Shown piece by piece: positions 23,206 through 35,616 of a stretch of 64,000 nucleotides of DNA. The DNA comes from Aquilaria yunnanensis (lineage: Eukaryota; Streptophyta; Magnoliopsida; Malvales; Thymelaeaceae). Each line of letters opens with the position of its first letter. The stretch's first letter is position 1. The notes beneath the pieces are model-generated. The model saw only the letters and a program-made list of their open reading frames with translations. It did no database searches and was not told where the DNA came from. Location of the stretch: positions 34,442,501 through 34,506,500 of the forward strand of contig CM077593.1 in NCBI GenBank assembly GCA_039654915.1, read 5' to 3'. A program made the position numbers and the translations under genes.

Positions 23206-24650
23206 GGATCAAAAGTAATTTAAATAAAGAGGTTGCACCCTCGTTAACACAGGCATGTGTGTGACTTGCAAAGTTATTAAATATGAATTTTTAAAAAAAT
23301 TTAATTGCAGTGGGAAGGTACACAACCATGTCAGTGGCTAAGTAATGCCCTTGGCGCTAATTTTTCAGAAAATAATGAATATGGGCACCAACATGACCAT
23401 GTTGTAGGCCGTGTGAGAATACATGGCCATGGAGGACTTTAGGGGTTGATATTTTAGAAAAAAGAAAATGAACATTGGTATCAACATGGCCATGTCAAGG
23501 ACCATGTAAGTATACATGGCCATGTGCTAGGCCATCTAATACCTAAGTAAGAATTTTAATGATCTTACCAAACTTACCTAGGCATGTTTTGGGTCTTTTT
23601 TATTCATTAACACGGTTGACTGCATGGCCATAAACATCTTGGAATCATTGCTTAGTATTCTATATGGCCATATTTGAGGCTGTGTCCAGTGAACATAGGA
23701 TATTACACGAGCATGTTTTATGTCGTGTTCTCCCTGTAGCTCTAATACTTAAGCATTTTCTCCATTAAATCTTTGCACCTTGCATAAACTAGACAATTGC
23801 ACTTCAAAATCCACTTAACTCCAAACATGAATTTTAGAAAAACTTAGACCAAATCTTTTTTTTTAAAAAAATAATAACACAAGCTAGAAACTTTGGTTAC
23901 CTCTCAAATAGTGCTTGGTTTAACATCCTCAGTCCAACGACCTCTTTTTTTTTTCACTCAAGAACATTCTTTCTGTTTTAGTGCCAATTAGTGTTGTGCT
24001 TTCCAACACTGAATCACCCTAAGGTCAACCACTCTGCAAAGGAACATACACCACTAAAAAGGTCATACTCCATAATTTGGACTAAGTCCATCTTGTTCAT
24101 GCCACCACCATTTGATCTTGGTCTTCTTTGCCCAAAGACAGTTGGGTGCCTTGCTACCCTTGTAAATTGACTCAAAATTAGCCATCTTCAGTTTAAGCAC
24201 TTAGCTTCCCATTCACTCTCAAGCTTTCTAGGTTCCTTTGCTAGTATATAAACTACTTGGAGTTGTTCCATCTTGTTATCCTTGCTCAATGTGAGATCCT
24301 CTTCCTTGGCAAAGACCTGAAACTCCATTTCCTCTTGTTCTATCCTCAAATTAATCTAACCTCTAGCTACATCATTCAAAGATTTAGTTGTTGACAAAAA
24401 AATGCATTCTTAATATTAATGGTACATTGCTTTCTTTTTATACATATAATATAATAAAGTCAACTGGTATCTTAAAAGAGCCAAACTTAACTTCACCAGA
24501 ATAGCTTCGAGTCACACCTAAACTCTCCTAAAATAGGACAAAAAATGAGCAAGTAAGAATGAAACATAAATATGGTAAAAGGAAAAAAATGCAAAACAAA
24601 ATTGGCTAGATTAATAAAAATCAGAATTTCAAGAGCAATCTCAAGAAAGT

Positions 24651-24668
24651 TCCCTAGCAATGGCTCCA
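24651..24668 (-). other. Degraded primer-binding site of gypsy derivative, unit A
   Basis: The minus strand reads TGGAGCCATTGCTAGGGA, a decayed form of TGGCGCCGTTGCCGGGG, the tRNA-Asp-type site of Athila/Tat gypsy elements. The LTR edge follows six bases away. The unit B copy at 52681-52698 is closer to consensus. Confidence 0.7.
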
Positions 24669-24674
24669 AAAACT

Positions 24675-26020
24675 TGATTCTCCATAATCTAACTCTAAAA
24701 TATGGAATTAAAAGCTCTCAACTATTTGAGAACCAAAGGAAAATGCATTTATCCCTCTGTAGCATAGCATTAGCCAAATATCAAATTCATATTCCACGAG
24801 TTTGAAATTGTGTACCCCACTTTTTCTCTTATCTAATAAAAAATTACAAGTGATGGTTAATAAAATTAATAATTGCCTAAAATCAAACTACTATTATGAA
24901 TAAACAAAAGAGAGCAACAAGAAAATAGATCTAACAAATCAAAAATAAATGAAAGTCATGCTTAGATACGAATCTCCCTAGCATTCCCATGCTCACTACT
25001 CTTAAACTAGTTCAATCAAAATATAATATGCTCAGATTGTGGAGCTCCTAGAATATTTTATTCACTTTCTCAAGGCAGCCATACCTTATCCTTAGGTTGA
25101 TCAATTAGAATATCTTCCTAACCAAAACCCCTAAAAATCCATTAACGCTTTATGAATCTCAATACTAGGTTTGAACCTAGTCTAGATGTCTTATGTCAGC
25201 TTATCTCTAGACTTGAATGCAATATTTTTTTACCTACATGGTGATCAAATCAAATATACAAGTGGTTAGGTTAACATGCTCAAAATCAAGTACTGAATAA
25301 AAATGCTTGCATATATCAATTTAATAAATCATGAAGCACATATAGGTAGGTTACAAAAAATTATATTTGGTTAAACCAAAAAATTCATGGAAACACAATC
25401 ATTCTAAAGTTCATCTACATTAAGCATAAGTATAAAACTAGCTTATTATCCAAAAAAGAAAACACTGTAGAAACAAGAGAAGACTAAAAATAGAAGGCTT
25501 TATCTCTGAATATCTACTAGTATGAACCCTATGCAAACTCTATGTTTTCCTTAACACTAACTGTGTGAATCTCTTAAAAAAAAAAGCCCATATAAGACAC
25601 AATAGCAACTTAATAAGGGCATGGACACAGTCGTGACCTAGATCGTGTAGGATTTCTAGACATGAAAGTCATGATAAAAGTATGAGACACAACCTAATGC
25701 ATGACCATGTTAGAGACATGAGCATGTCACGATGGAACATGGGTGTATCAGCTGTAGAACCTTTAGAAATTCAAGGTAGAAAAGGATCATGGCCCTAAGC
25801 GCAGCCATGACCCAGGGCATGTTAGCCCAAGAATCTCCAAAAACTCAATATTTTAGCTCATATCTTTATGAAAAATCTTTCCTAACATGGATATGGGTTG
25901 AAATATGACCTAAAAACAAAAGATGAACCAAGTAAGCACCAATTCCAAGCAAAAACACTCAAAAGACAAGCAAATGCCAAGGAAAAGTGTGATAAAAATA
26001 TGTGCAATTAAGCACATATA
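24675..26020 (-). repeat. 5' LTR of gypsy derivative, unit A
   Basis: Read on plus, it runs from TGATTCTCCATAATC to GCACATATA. The final CA of the expected TATCA has decayed to TA, so the right edge is approximate. Confidence 0.65.
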
Positions 26021-26289
26021 AGTTCTTAGGACTCCTCGACATTGGGGTCTAGGTCCTGAATGGAATTGTCGAGTGCCCAAAGGCTTAGCCAAATAAGGGC
26101 TCATTCATGAGTTTTTGGTTGATGCCCCTTAGAGGAGAAAAATCCTCAAGTTAAAGTGTCCAAATTTTGAAGATGGCTTGGATTATTTGGGCTTGCTTAG
26201 ACCTAGATATTGGGATGCACAGGTATGGCTTTAAAGAGTCTGAGTTGCTCTTTCTCTCCAAAAACTTAGGTGAATTACTTCAAAGCCCT
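26021..26289. other. Short stretch between gypsy derivative and LINE(+)
   Basis: Non-coding, about 270 bp, kept in unit B at 54016-54290. I recognise nothing in it. Confidence 0.5.
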
Positions 26290-26506
26290 TCTTTAATGAA
26301 ATCTACTTGGATGGTTTGGCAATGAAGATACTTGGCACGTGTTATACCAAATAAGGTCCATTCTAGCCCTTCTTTAGTAGCTCATTTTTCAAGTGATGGA
26401 TTTCCCAGCCTTTTCTATTGCCTACACCTAGGAGTTGATGCTTTATTTTTGTGTAGAGAAGGTGAAAGTTGTGCTCATGCAAATGCACCTGACAAAGGCC
26501 CTTGGA

Positions 26507-26511
26507 TTGGG
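26507..26511. repeat. TSD of 3.26-kb insertion (TTGGG/TCGGG)
   Basis: TTGGG here and TCGGG at 29773-29777. Joining the flanks gives the same spacing as the unit C LINE at about 61610-61630. Confidence 0.75.
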
Positions 26512-29500
26512 TGTTATGACTCTCCTAGCTAGAAGCTCATTTGAGGAAGCTAAAGTATTTGAAACTTCATTAGGAACCTTATTTCAAGTTCACATAGCAA
26601 GAATAGGTGAGTTTTGCAAAGTTCATTAAGTTCCAAGAAGGTTAAGGCACTGAATGAGGTTCAGGGGCAAAATAGTAATTTTGCATCTCAAAGAGTCAGG
26701 CTGCGCTCTAAGTGTTAAAAATGAGTTTTTAAAATTTAACTTTTACTTTTAACCTAAGTTTAGTTTAAATAAACAAGATTTGACCAAGTTTGACTATGGT
26801 TACCTAAAGGAAGGGGCGTTTTGCAACTTTGTAAGTACTTTGGTTGCCTGACATTTAAAAGACTATATAACTTGGTAAAGGTGAGGGATGCCTGCCATTT
26901 CTCACCCAAACCTGAGTTCATCCTTCCTCTATTGATTTCATCAAGAATTCTAGCTCAAAATCACAAGGTTTTGGTGAAAATTGAAGCTACCAAGGGTGCT
27001 TATGCTATAGAAAGCTTGTTTCAAGAAGAATTTCATTTTTTTGGAGCTTGGAACCATGTTTCCCACCATCCCCTATTTTTGATGCGAGGTAACTTGTGAT
27101 TTCTTGGTGAATTCTTGTTTATTAGTTGATTGGGAGCTTGGGTTTTGATTAAAAGTCAGTAATTGTGAGTTTTATGCCTTTGGTTTCTTGGAACTTGGAT
27201 GAGCTTTGTGGAACTTTGATTCCTGAGGAAAGGTTGATTGATTCTTGCTTGTGAGTTGGAGTTAAGGTAAGGGAGTTGTGTTTTTAAGCTTGTTTAATGC
27301 TACTAGAGTGTGATTGCTTGATGAATTCAAATAGTTTTGGCAATAGCATTAATTAGTGGGCTAGGTTGTTCATGGTGGACGACTAGTTTTGTGGAGCTTG
27401 GAATGATGTTACAATGCATCATTGGAATGCTTGTGATAATTGCTTATGGTCTTTGTAACATATTTTACAGGTATATGAAGTTTGAAGGCCATCCAAAGCA
27501 TGTTTAACATGTTTGGTAAGTCTTCAAAGGTTGTAGCAGTAAAGATGGAAAATTCTGGGCATCATAGGTATTGACAATGGATTGCCAATACTAGTGACGC
27601 GTTGCCAATGCCAAAAAAAGTTAACAGCAGGGTGATAACAATGGCGACGTGTCACTACAGTTATTGATGCCCAGGGGCTTCATCGTTGGTAGTCATGGTG
27701 ACTGATGGAGGGACTCCCGGAGAGGAAGAACGCCTGGTGGCCGGTTTGCCCAAGGGAGAGGGCCTGAGATGTTCAGAAAAAGTGGGCTAGGAGGTCCCTA
27801 GGGTGTTTTTTCGGGGAGGAGCCTCCAACGCCCAAGTCAGTGGTGCTGAGAGAAGGCAGAGGAAATAGCACTGAGGGGTTCAGTGAACTCGCCTGGTCAT
27901 ATTTTCTCAGAGTGAGGAGTCAGGATATTTGCCAGCCGTTTGCCAGGGTGCATTCCCTGGTATTTATAGAGGTGTCCAGCCCGTTTAGATCATGACACGT
28001 GTTCGGTCGGATGTTCTCTGAATGTCTGGGCGTAGAGGACAAGTAGCTGGTGGCAGGCTTCCTTGAGCCTTGAGCCGAGACGGGCCATGATGTGACTTTG
28101 ATGGCGTCGGCGTGTCAGAGCGTCGTTTGAGGCGTCTTGTGACGTCTGTGGGCGACATGTCAGAGGCTTCCTTAAATGCTCCTGCCGTACTCCTGAGGTC
28201 CCTGGGTGAGGTCGTCCTCTAGTACGGACTGTGCCACTTCAGGAAACATGCCCCCATTTCGGGGGTTCCCAAATTTAGGGAGTTCCGCCTTCAGGAAGGT
28301 CATGTTCGGCCCGCACTAGCTGGTGCCACTTTTTCGAAGGCGGTCTGTTTACTACCTCGGGGGGGCTAATAGTATCCTCAAGTTCCCTGGCGTGCCGAGC
28401 TCGGGCTCTTCGGCTTTTCTCCGAGGTGTGTGATCCCACCTTTTTTCGGGTAGCGCTAGATCTCCTACCCATTCTGGTGGCAGGGAGTTCGGCCAGGTGA
28501 AGGTGATAGTCCTTCGGCTGTCAGTTATGATGGCTAAAATTTTTCAATTTTGCTAGAAGGTTCAAGGGGAGGCCTAAGGGGGTTCTTAGGGTACCTAGGG
28601 GTCCAAGTATTCCGGTGGTATTCCGAGGCTTCCAAAACTCCTTCAATACCTTGGAGTTTTCTTGGGTTTTTATGGTTACTTTCGCCATAAGTAAGAAAAC
28701 TAGCTAACAAGGGACCACAATTAGGTATCACTAGATTGGGTGAAAGGTTTATTATCATCAGTGACCTAGCTGTGCCATCGGGCATGGGGTTGCAATGTGA
28801 AACCTTAGTACATCTAGTGGGTCTTTATGGCCTTGTCAACAATTGTCCCACCATTGAGCCCTTGTACAATATAAGAGGGTTTCAACTAGTGAATTATCAC
28901 TTATTAGCCTAGTAAGATATGCTTGCTAGTAGGCAAGGCTCTGCCTTATAGTTCGAGAACAAGGTTGAGGAAAAGTCCCAAGGGACTGAGACATATGCAC
29001 ATGAGTCTAGCCTCAGGTTGTATGAGCTTGCAGCAGGTTACATATATTCACATATGTGTGGTCCTTAGTAACTTTTCTTACAGGTAAAGTGAAGACCCTT
29101 ACTGAGAATTCTTGAATTCTCATTCCTTAGTTATGTTGTGCAGATTCTGATGTTGTTGGGCCGGATAACCACTGAGGGTTGTCATTGTGGTTTGTTGTTG
29201 TAGGTATTTTGCTTGAGAATCTTTATGATTATAGTCTACTTGGGTTACTTGTCAGTTAAGTAACAGTGCTAACTATAGTGTTTTTCTTGGCCGTAGAGCC
29301 TAGCAGCACATGGACAAGACTTTTATGACTCGTCGCTGGGACTTACCTCCAAGGTGGGAGTTAGTTTGAGAAGATCTCAGTCGAAGCTTATATATATGGT
29401 ACTCCTAATTGCCTCCCTTGTCTATGATGCATTGTTATAGTCTAGGGTTACTTTTGGGTGAAGAACATTAGTCTACTTTATGTTAAATGCTCTTACCCGG

Positions 29501-29772
29501 TTGCTGTGTGTAGTATTAATCATATAAATGTTGATTTTGTATGCTTTGGCTATTTGAACTTGTTTTCTATGGAAGTATCTTGGCCAAGTGAATGCTTTTA
29601 TGAATTTCTTTTATCCAAGTCAAAGCATAAGAGCATGCATTTTGCATATTCTAGGATAATCAACTAGTTTCATAGAATTTTAATCCACACACATATACAG
29701 CTAGCTAATTACAACCATTGTGAGACCAGTTCTCACAAGCTTGCTAGGCAGGGGCGAAGGAGGGCCATGTCA
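26512..29772 (+). mobile_element. LTR-like insertion in LINE(+), probable long solo LTR
   Basis: Begins TGTTATGACTCTCC and ends GGGCCATGTCA, TG...CA with a 5-bp duplication that differs at one base. Without the nested solo LTR it is about 2.4 kb. It has no gag or pol, and a TATA-like ACTATATAAC lies near 26862. Long non-coding TG...CA blocks fit solo LTRs of chromovirus-type gypsy elements, but the family is not recognised. The open frames at 26821-27099 and 28275-28785 are unsupported. Confidence 0.7.
27665..28523 (-). repeat. Tat-like solo LTR nested in the 3.26-kb insertion
   Basis: An 859-bp TG...CA block with a perfect GTTAT duplication (27660-27664 and 28524-28528). It aligns with the LTRs of the Tat-like element at 36054: GGAGGTCCCT, TTTTTCGGGGAGGAGCCTCC and CGCCCAAGTCAG on the left, GTGATAGTCCTTCGGCTGTCA at the end. 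Same orientation as that element, thus minus. It is GC-rich against the AT-rich surroundings. Confidence 0.88.
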
Positions 29773-30300
29773 TCGGGTGGTCTACTAGCTCACTTTTATC
29801 AAAAGTTATGGCCAAAGGTACAATTTGATATTCTTTGTTTCTATCTTAATGTACTAAATTTTGGAGAGAGTGTGAAGGCCATCAACAGAACAAATATTGT
29901 GCTCAAACCAAAAATTCAAATCTCCTAAATCCATGGCACATTTATGCCCAACTAGTCTTTATAAAGTGGTATACAAAATTATCTCCAAAATGGTGTAGAA
30001 TGGACTTAAGAGAATCCTTCCTAATATTATCTTTGACGAGCTAAGTGCTTGTATCAAAGGACTCTTGATCTCAAATGATATTTTGGTGGCCTATGAGATG
30101 CTTCATTCTTTATGAGTCATCACCAAGGGAACAATGCACATTGCATGTTGAAGTTAGATATGTCGAAGGCCTATAATAGAGTTAAATGGAAAATTTTAGA
30201 GTATATGATGGGCAAATTTGGGCTTTCTAATAGTTTGATAAAGCTCATTATAGAGTGGATTTCATCAATCTCATATTCTATTTTAGTGAATGGCTGGTAG
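29773..30300 (+). pseudogene. LINE(+) reverse transcriptase, unit A (fragment)
   Basis: Continues the RT after the insertion. Lysine-rich K-I-Q-x-x-x-S-M-A-H-L-C-P-T, VYKIISKMV, then LKLDMSKAYNRVKW. The palm aspartate of S-K-A-Y-D-R-V is asparagine. Stops occur, for example after KMV. The fragment is the counterpart of 54430-54840. Confidence 0.85.
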
Positions 30301-31979
30301 TATAGAAATTTTGTACCTAGTTAGGGGCTCTAGCAGAGGGACCCTTTCTCATCCTATTTTTTCATTATTTGCATTGATGGCTTATCTTGGCTATTGGGAA
30401 AGAAGTTGGTGGCAAGGAATATTGTAAGGGTGGTGGTTTTTAGAGGAGGCCCTTATGTCTCTCATTTATCTTTTGCCGATGATAGTTTGGTTTCTTGTTG
30501 AACTTTACGACATGAAGGATAGAGATTGATGGGTGTGTTGAAGATGCATGAGTAGGCATTTGGGCAAAAAATTTATTTTTTAGAAGTCTGGTGTCTTCTT
30601 TAGTCTGAATGTTAGCGATGGTCAATAGTGGGAATTTCTAGATATCTTTGGTGTGGAGGAATATCATGGTGTTGAAACATACTTGGGGCTACCAACTTGT
30701 GTTGGCAGGAAAGAGAAAAGGGGCTTTCAATTTTATGATTGAATGCATGAAAAAATATGTCTCAGCTTGGCATAATTAGACATTTTTTAAAGAGGAAAAG
30801 ATATTCTTATCAAAGTAGTTGCTCAATCTTTACCTACATATGTGACGAGTATTTTTTATATCCCTTCTATAGTCTATTGGGAGATGAAGGTTTTAGCGAA
30901 TAAATTTTTTGGAATCATGGAAAAATTGTAGGGGAATTAACTAGATGTGCTGGGATCATATGAGCCTAAGTAAAGAGGAAGGTAGGCTTGGGTTTTAGGA
31001 CCTCTCTGGTTTCAACATGGCGATGCTAGCAAAGCAAGGGTGGAGATTACTTACAAATTTGAATTCTTTGTGTTTCGGAATCCTGAAAGCAAAATATTTC
31101 TTCTCTTCTTCTTTTCAGAAGCAATGGATAAACCTAACTCTTCGTACACTTGGAAAAGTATTTTGGAAGATCAGATAATTCTTTTGAAGGGTACCAAGTG
31201 GCGAATCTACTTGAGTAATAGTGTTCAAATTTTGGAGGATCATTGGATCTTGAGAAAGTTTCCATTCACACAGTCGACCTTTCCCCGTTTTCTACATCCA
31301 CAGGCTAAGGTTGCTTATCTTTTTTTAGGTAATCCAAAAGCATGGGATTTGCCTTTTTTTCCAGCAGGTGTTTAATCTAGAGGATGCAAAACTTATGCGA
31401 TGGATCCCTTTATCAATAGAGGAGACAGGTGATACTCTCATTTGGCAATTTTCGAACAATGGGATCTACATGGTCAAAAGTAGGTATTAGGTGATATGAA
31501 GCTAGTGGTTGATTGAAAGCAAGCTGTAAGCACATTCAAATAGATTTGGAAGGGGATTTGGCAATATAAGGGTTTGGGCAAGCATAAATTTTTCCTGTGA
31601 AGAGTAGTTCATAATTGTTTACCGACCTAGGATGATAAGGCTTTTCAAAAGGTGATTTAGGATACACAGTGCCCTATTTGCTCACATCCTTTAGAGTCTA
31701 TTCTTCATATTCTCCACGACTACCCTGTTTCTTGTTCATTGTAGGATGTCAAAAGACTATTTTTTGTCACTAAAATGGATGGGAGATCAGTGCAAGATTG
31801 GTTGGCATGAGTGATGGAGGAGCCTTTAATGAAAGATTGGAGGAGATTTGTGGTAATGATTTTTGTATTATGGAAACACTGGAATTCTGTTGTTTATGGT
31901 GGGTTGTGCTTTTCCCTTGATACATTGAACTGAAGATGCCAAAAGCATTTAAATGAAATAGTTATTTAGCATACTCTTG

Positions 31980-32490
31980 ATCCACTGGCTTGCCGTTAGA
32001 TAGGATGGAGAAAGCCGCCTGTTGGTTGGTTGAAATTGAACATTAATATTGCAATAGGGCCGTTTGGTGTGCTTGGTGTAAGGCCTATTATTTGGGATGA
32101 TGGAGGTAGAGTGATCGATACCTTAGCTGCTAGGAAATAAGGTCTTCCAGAAGCATTTCTTAGGGAATGCCTTGCTTGCTTGGAAGGAGTAAAGCTAGTT
32201 GCCGACATGGACTCAAGGCATTTGGTGGTGGAGTTGGATATGTAGGAGGTGGTCCAGGCAATTATAACAAATGCAATAGGCAGATTAGAGGCTTTTAGCT
32301 ACATTGGGTAAATCAGAAATCGTTGGCCAAGTTAGGAGGATGGCTAGTACTTAAAGGTTGTCCCTAGTCAAACGAGGCTGAACATTATCTAGCTCATGTA
32401 GTTCTTTTTCTGATGATTTCACTCTTTGGATGGATGAGTTACTATCTTCTTTATCGGCCATTGTTGCCAAAAACCTTCTGACTTAATGTT
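31980..32490 (+). pseudogene. LINE(+) RNase H region, unit A (fragment)
   Basis: Codes for PPVGWLKLNINIAIGPF-like and, later, NHLAKLGG-like segments when compared with 58622-59305, where they are less damaged. It is the C-terminal RNase H found in plant L1-type LINEs, broken by stops (for example TAG in the L-A-A-R-K segment). Confidence 0.75.
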
Positions 32491-32524
32491 ATTCATATCT
32501 AATGCATTTCATTAAAAAAAAAAA

Positions 32525-34096
32525 GATATTAGGCCACTTATGGGCTAGTTCAAGAAAACCCTAAGAAGCATATGAAAAATGTATACACGGTTGTAATGGG
32601 ATGAAAAGGCAAAGCTCATCATAGCAAAGCGCATTTTGTGGACTAAAGTCATTGGGCCTGGTTTGGCATTCTATTTGAAAGTATTTGAATAAAGCTTGTG
32701 TTGGGCCACTAGTGTTTGCCTTTCTGCAAATAACCTTCTCATTAATTCTTTACCACTAAATGACCTACTTATACTCTTTTTCATTCTTGTTGCAATGAAA
32801 ATGGATTTTAATACTCTTCATCTTTTTTAGAAAGGAAAAGTGTATTTTATTTTAAAATTGGTTCAAGATATATATGTATAGTAGTGTATGGCTTGAAGAC
32901 TTCCACTAAGATGTGTTCAAATTTTCTTTTCACAAAGGAGATGGCCTCAAGCTAGAACATAATAAAACAATCTTTAAAATTTAAGTAGTTGCTATTAGGC
33001 TAAATTTGATGTTACAAAACAATAAAAAGAATGCTCATCATGAAAATAGTTGTATTAAATTGAGTTTGGTTGAAGAGAAATTAGAGAAAACATGGCAGTT
33101 GTAGCTCGATTAATTTGTATGGAATTGTGTTCGAATGGAGAGTTGATTTTGAATGTTCTTGTGAACACTTTGTTTGCTAGTTGATCTGATGGTTGTTTGT
33201 AGTACTTTATATTTGTGGGAACACTTAAGATTTGAACCTTGGTCGGCACATGGTTCAAATAAAGGACTTGGCCCTTGGAATTGTCAAATTAATTCTATTC
33301 CCTGCAGAATTTCCAGTTTTGTTGCTTCTACGTTACTTCTTGCACAAGTCACTTACTAAACCAAAGATTGGCCTTAAAAATTTTATAGGGTAATTGTCAT
33401 TCTAGACACTGGTAATAGGCAATTAGACACACAAAAGCCTAAAGACATAAAAGGAGGACACACTCTGCCTACTGAAGTACTGATTCCTAGGAAAAACAGC
33501 ACTAACACTTGCTTAGAAGTTACCCCCACAAGGCACTCTTATATAGATTGCTCATACAGGCCCTCCCTCCCTCTTTCCATTTTACTTGATGATTTCACTA
33601 ATATTCCTACTAACTAATTAACCCATTTTTTTCTATTTGCAATTTACCAATAAAAAAAGTAAAGCTTTTCTGTAAAATGGAACCTATAGTATTTCTCAAA
33701 ATTATTTTTGAAAGATTATTGTTTGACTCCGTACTGACATATAAACAAAGTAAAAAAAAAAAATAGTAGTTGAAGTTTGGGTAATTTAGGTTAATGTTTC
33801 ATCCAGGGTGAACGCTTAATTTATTGAAAAAAAAGTATTCTAACAATTTGTTCAACGTTTTCCGAGATTTGAAAAAAAAAAGGAAAATTGTTACCAGACA
33901 ATACAAGAAATTTTATGCCGGTTGAAGTTCTAAACTTCATCACCAACTTGAGATAACAAGAACTGTATAATTACTTTACATTGAAAAGTAATCTGCTAAC
34001 TAATCGATTACTTTTTCTTTGAAATTTAGCAATAAAAAGTAAGGCTCTTTTGATGTAAGAGGTAAAATGGATACTTCTCAAATTTATAATCAATTT
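32525..34096. repeat. Non-coding tail of unit A
   Basis: About 1.57 kb from GATATTAGGCCACTTATGGG, collinear with 59351-61408 in unit B. No protein is recognised. It has a TATATAGATTGC TATA-like box near 33540 in a T/C-rich context. It lacks the foldback insertion that unit B carries at 60241-60712. Confidence 0.8.
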
Positions 34097-34599
34097 ATAT
34101 CAAACATGAATGAAATAATTTATGTACGGTATCTACAGAATCTTCAAGTAATTAGTTAAGTCATATTTGCGAGCATGGGGAGATCAGGATGATGAAACAT
34201 ATACAATCAAGAAAACATACTCCCCTTTACTTCATGCATATAAAAACATGTCTTCCCTTTTCAAATCAACAAAATAACCAAGTATCAATTAATAGGATAG
34301 CAACATTACATTATAACCATAAGATCATATCAACAAGATATTGGAACAAATCCATAATAGTCATGGTAACATCAGGCACATCACATATCTTCTAGGAATA
34401 ATGAATAACTCATATATACTCATTAAGCAACATACCATAACCAAATAGCTCAATGCATCAATAATCACCATTAACCAATGAAAATTAAGCTTTAATCTCA
34501 AGCATTTGCCATTAATTCAAGTCCCCAATTTCCTTATGGCTACATCTTTATATATAGACTTCCAATTTTTGCTCCATGCTTTGGCACCTACAATAAATC
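34097..34599. other. Spacer between units A and B
   Basis: AT-rich, non-coding. I see nothing recognisable. Confidence 0.5.
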
Positions 34600-35616
34600 T
34601 CAAATTTTGATCTTTGGTAGCCAAATCTTTTTGGAACCAAGAGGGTTAGCTCCAACAAGTTTGGTTTCTTTAGGAACCCATACTAATTTGTAGCCAAAAG
34701 GAAAATTTCCTCTTTTGACCATGTGTATATAAGAATAATGTCCTCTTTTACCATAAGCATAGCATGTTACAAAAAAGCTAGATGAAGATGTAGATGCACC
34801 AACAAAATGAATTCCAAACCTTTTCTCTTTTGCCAAAGGATTGAAACCAATGTTAGCTTTGTCATAAATACCTTTTTGGGCACCAAATAACAAATCATGT
34901 TTTTTTTTTCAAATTTGACAAATCTAGAGAAAGATTGACTAAGATCAAAATTTCCCTTTTTCAATTCATCTATTTCTTGCCTTAAGGATAGGCTAATATC
35001 CAAGCTCTCCTTCTTCAATTCATATATTTTTTTTGTTAAAAAGACATTAAAAACCTTCAATTCATCAACCTTTATAGCAAGTCTTTTTTAATTTTTCCAA
35101 AGCTCATGAAAAGCATATAATAATTCTTCATATGAGCAATTAGATAAGCATGATGAGGATGATGATGCATTACTAGAATAAATACTTGTTAGTTCATCTT
35201 CCTCTTTTTCCATGAAACACAAGTTGGCTCCATCAAATGATGTTAAAGTACTTTCATTTTGACTTAAATATAAATCACTAGCACTTCATGCCACGACAAT
35301 GGATCTTCCATTCTTCTTATTGCATCCCATTTTATTTTTATCCTTCTTTTTCTTTCTTTTCTTGTCACCAATGCAATTTTTTTATCCATCTCTTTTCCAT
35401 GGTTTGCCTTTTCTTTTCCATCCACCAAAATCTTTCCCAAATTTCATTAGTGGAGTTACAATGTAAAAAACCTTCAAGTGTTTCATTGCTCATAGAAGAA
35501 TAAGGAATATGCATTGCCTTTGCAATTAGAGTACATGATCTTATATTAAAACTTTTTAACCCCTCTTTAACAATTTTCCAAAGTTTAAAATCATTTACTT
35601 GAATAAAAGTTTTCAT
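34600..35616 (-). pseudogene. Sire-like copia gag fragment
   Basis: Minus-strand pieces of a copia gag. 35616-35365 has FIQVNDFKLWKIVKEG and WERFW (UBN2 type). 35060-34767 is a coiled-coil-like ELKKESLDISLSLRQEIDELKK segment. 34893-34600 has a degraded zinc knuckle (CYAYGKRGHYSYIH, second and last cysteines lost), then VWVPKETK and NPLGSKKIWLPK. The ending resembles the G-P-K-K-x-W-V-P-K block of Sirevirus-type gag. The three pieces lie in different frames or are split by stops. No LTR or pol is attached, and the fragment lies exactly between units A and B. Confidence 0.75.

Larger units (their letters stand above)
22585..23402. repeat. 409-bp tandem duplication in gypsy derivative, unit A
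   Basis: Two direct copies about 409 bp apart, aligned at ATGCCTC (22631 and 23040). Each contains one 58-codon open frame on the minus strand. The same pair, at a 432-bp period, is present in unit B, so it predates the large duplication. Confidence 0.85.
20069..26020 (-). mobile_element. Athila/Tat-like gypsy derivative without coding genes (LARD), unit A
   Basis: Two diverged LTR-like blocks (20069-21559 and 24675-26020) flank about 3.1 kb with no gag or pol. A degraded tRNA-Asp-type primer-binding site is at 24651-24668 on the minus strand, and the other LTR is bordered by an AGGGAATT polypurine stretch, so the element is minus-strand. The LTRs align along TATCT..AGTC/TAAT, AAGTATCAA and TCATTCTAAAGTTCATC-like words but are clearly old. 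I found no convincing TSD. A large retrotransposon derivative is the best reading. The same structure fills 47881-54015 in unit B. Confidence 0.75.
26290..32524 (+). mobile_element. LINE (L1-type), unit A, split by an LTR-like insertion
   Basis: Plus-strand remains of a plant L1-type LINE, from the RT start (about 26440) to a poly(A) at 32514-32524. The order is: RT start K-A-P-x-P-D-G (26490, continued at 29773), INRTNIVL (29880), KIISKMV (29975), palm SKAYNRVKW (30160), FADDS (about 30472), the zinc-binding tail, and RNase H (about 31990-32490). TSD-flanked DNA at 26512-29772 interrupts it. ORF1 and endonuclease are missing and many stops break the frame. Two further copies occur at 54290-59350 and 61409-63302. 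Confidence 0.88.
15600..34096 (+). repeat. Unit A of a ~15.4-kb segmental duplication
   Basis: LINE(-), Helitron(-), gypsy derivative(-), LINE(+) and tail occur in the same order and orientation here and at 35670-61408. After removing the 3,261-bp insertion here, and the 7,782-bp and 2,485-bp insertions in unit B with their TSDs, the lengths are about 15.2 and 15.5 kb. An 89-bp LINE stretch (30412 against 57603) differs at 10 positions; non-coding parts differ more. Confidence 0.88.

Noticed and set aside
20069..26020. A clear TSD for the gypsy derivative
   Set aside because: Candidate flanks CTAGT/AGTTC in unit A and TTAAT/ATTTC in unit B do not match, so no duplication is claimed and the edges remain approximate.
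26332..28785. Several 60-90-codon open frames in the 3.26-kb insertion
   Set aside because: They cross the insertion edge at 26512 or lie in LTR sequence, show no family motifs, and are not conserved in the related Tat LTRs.
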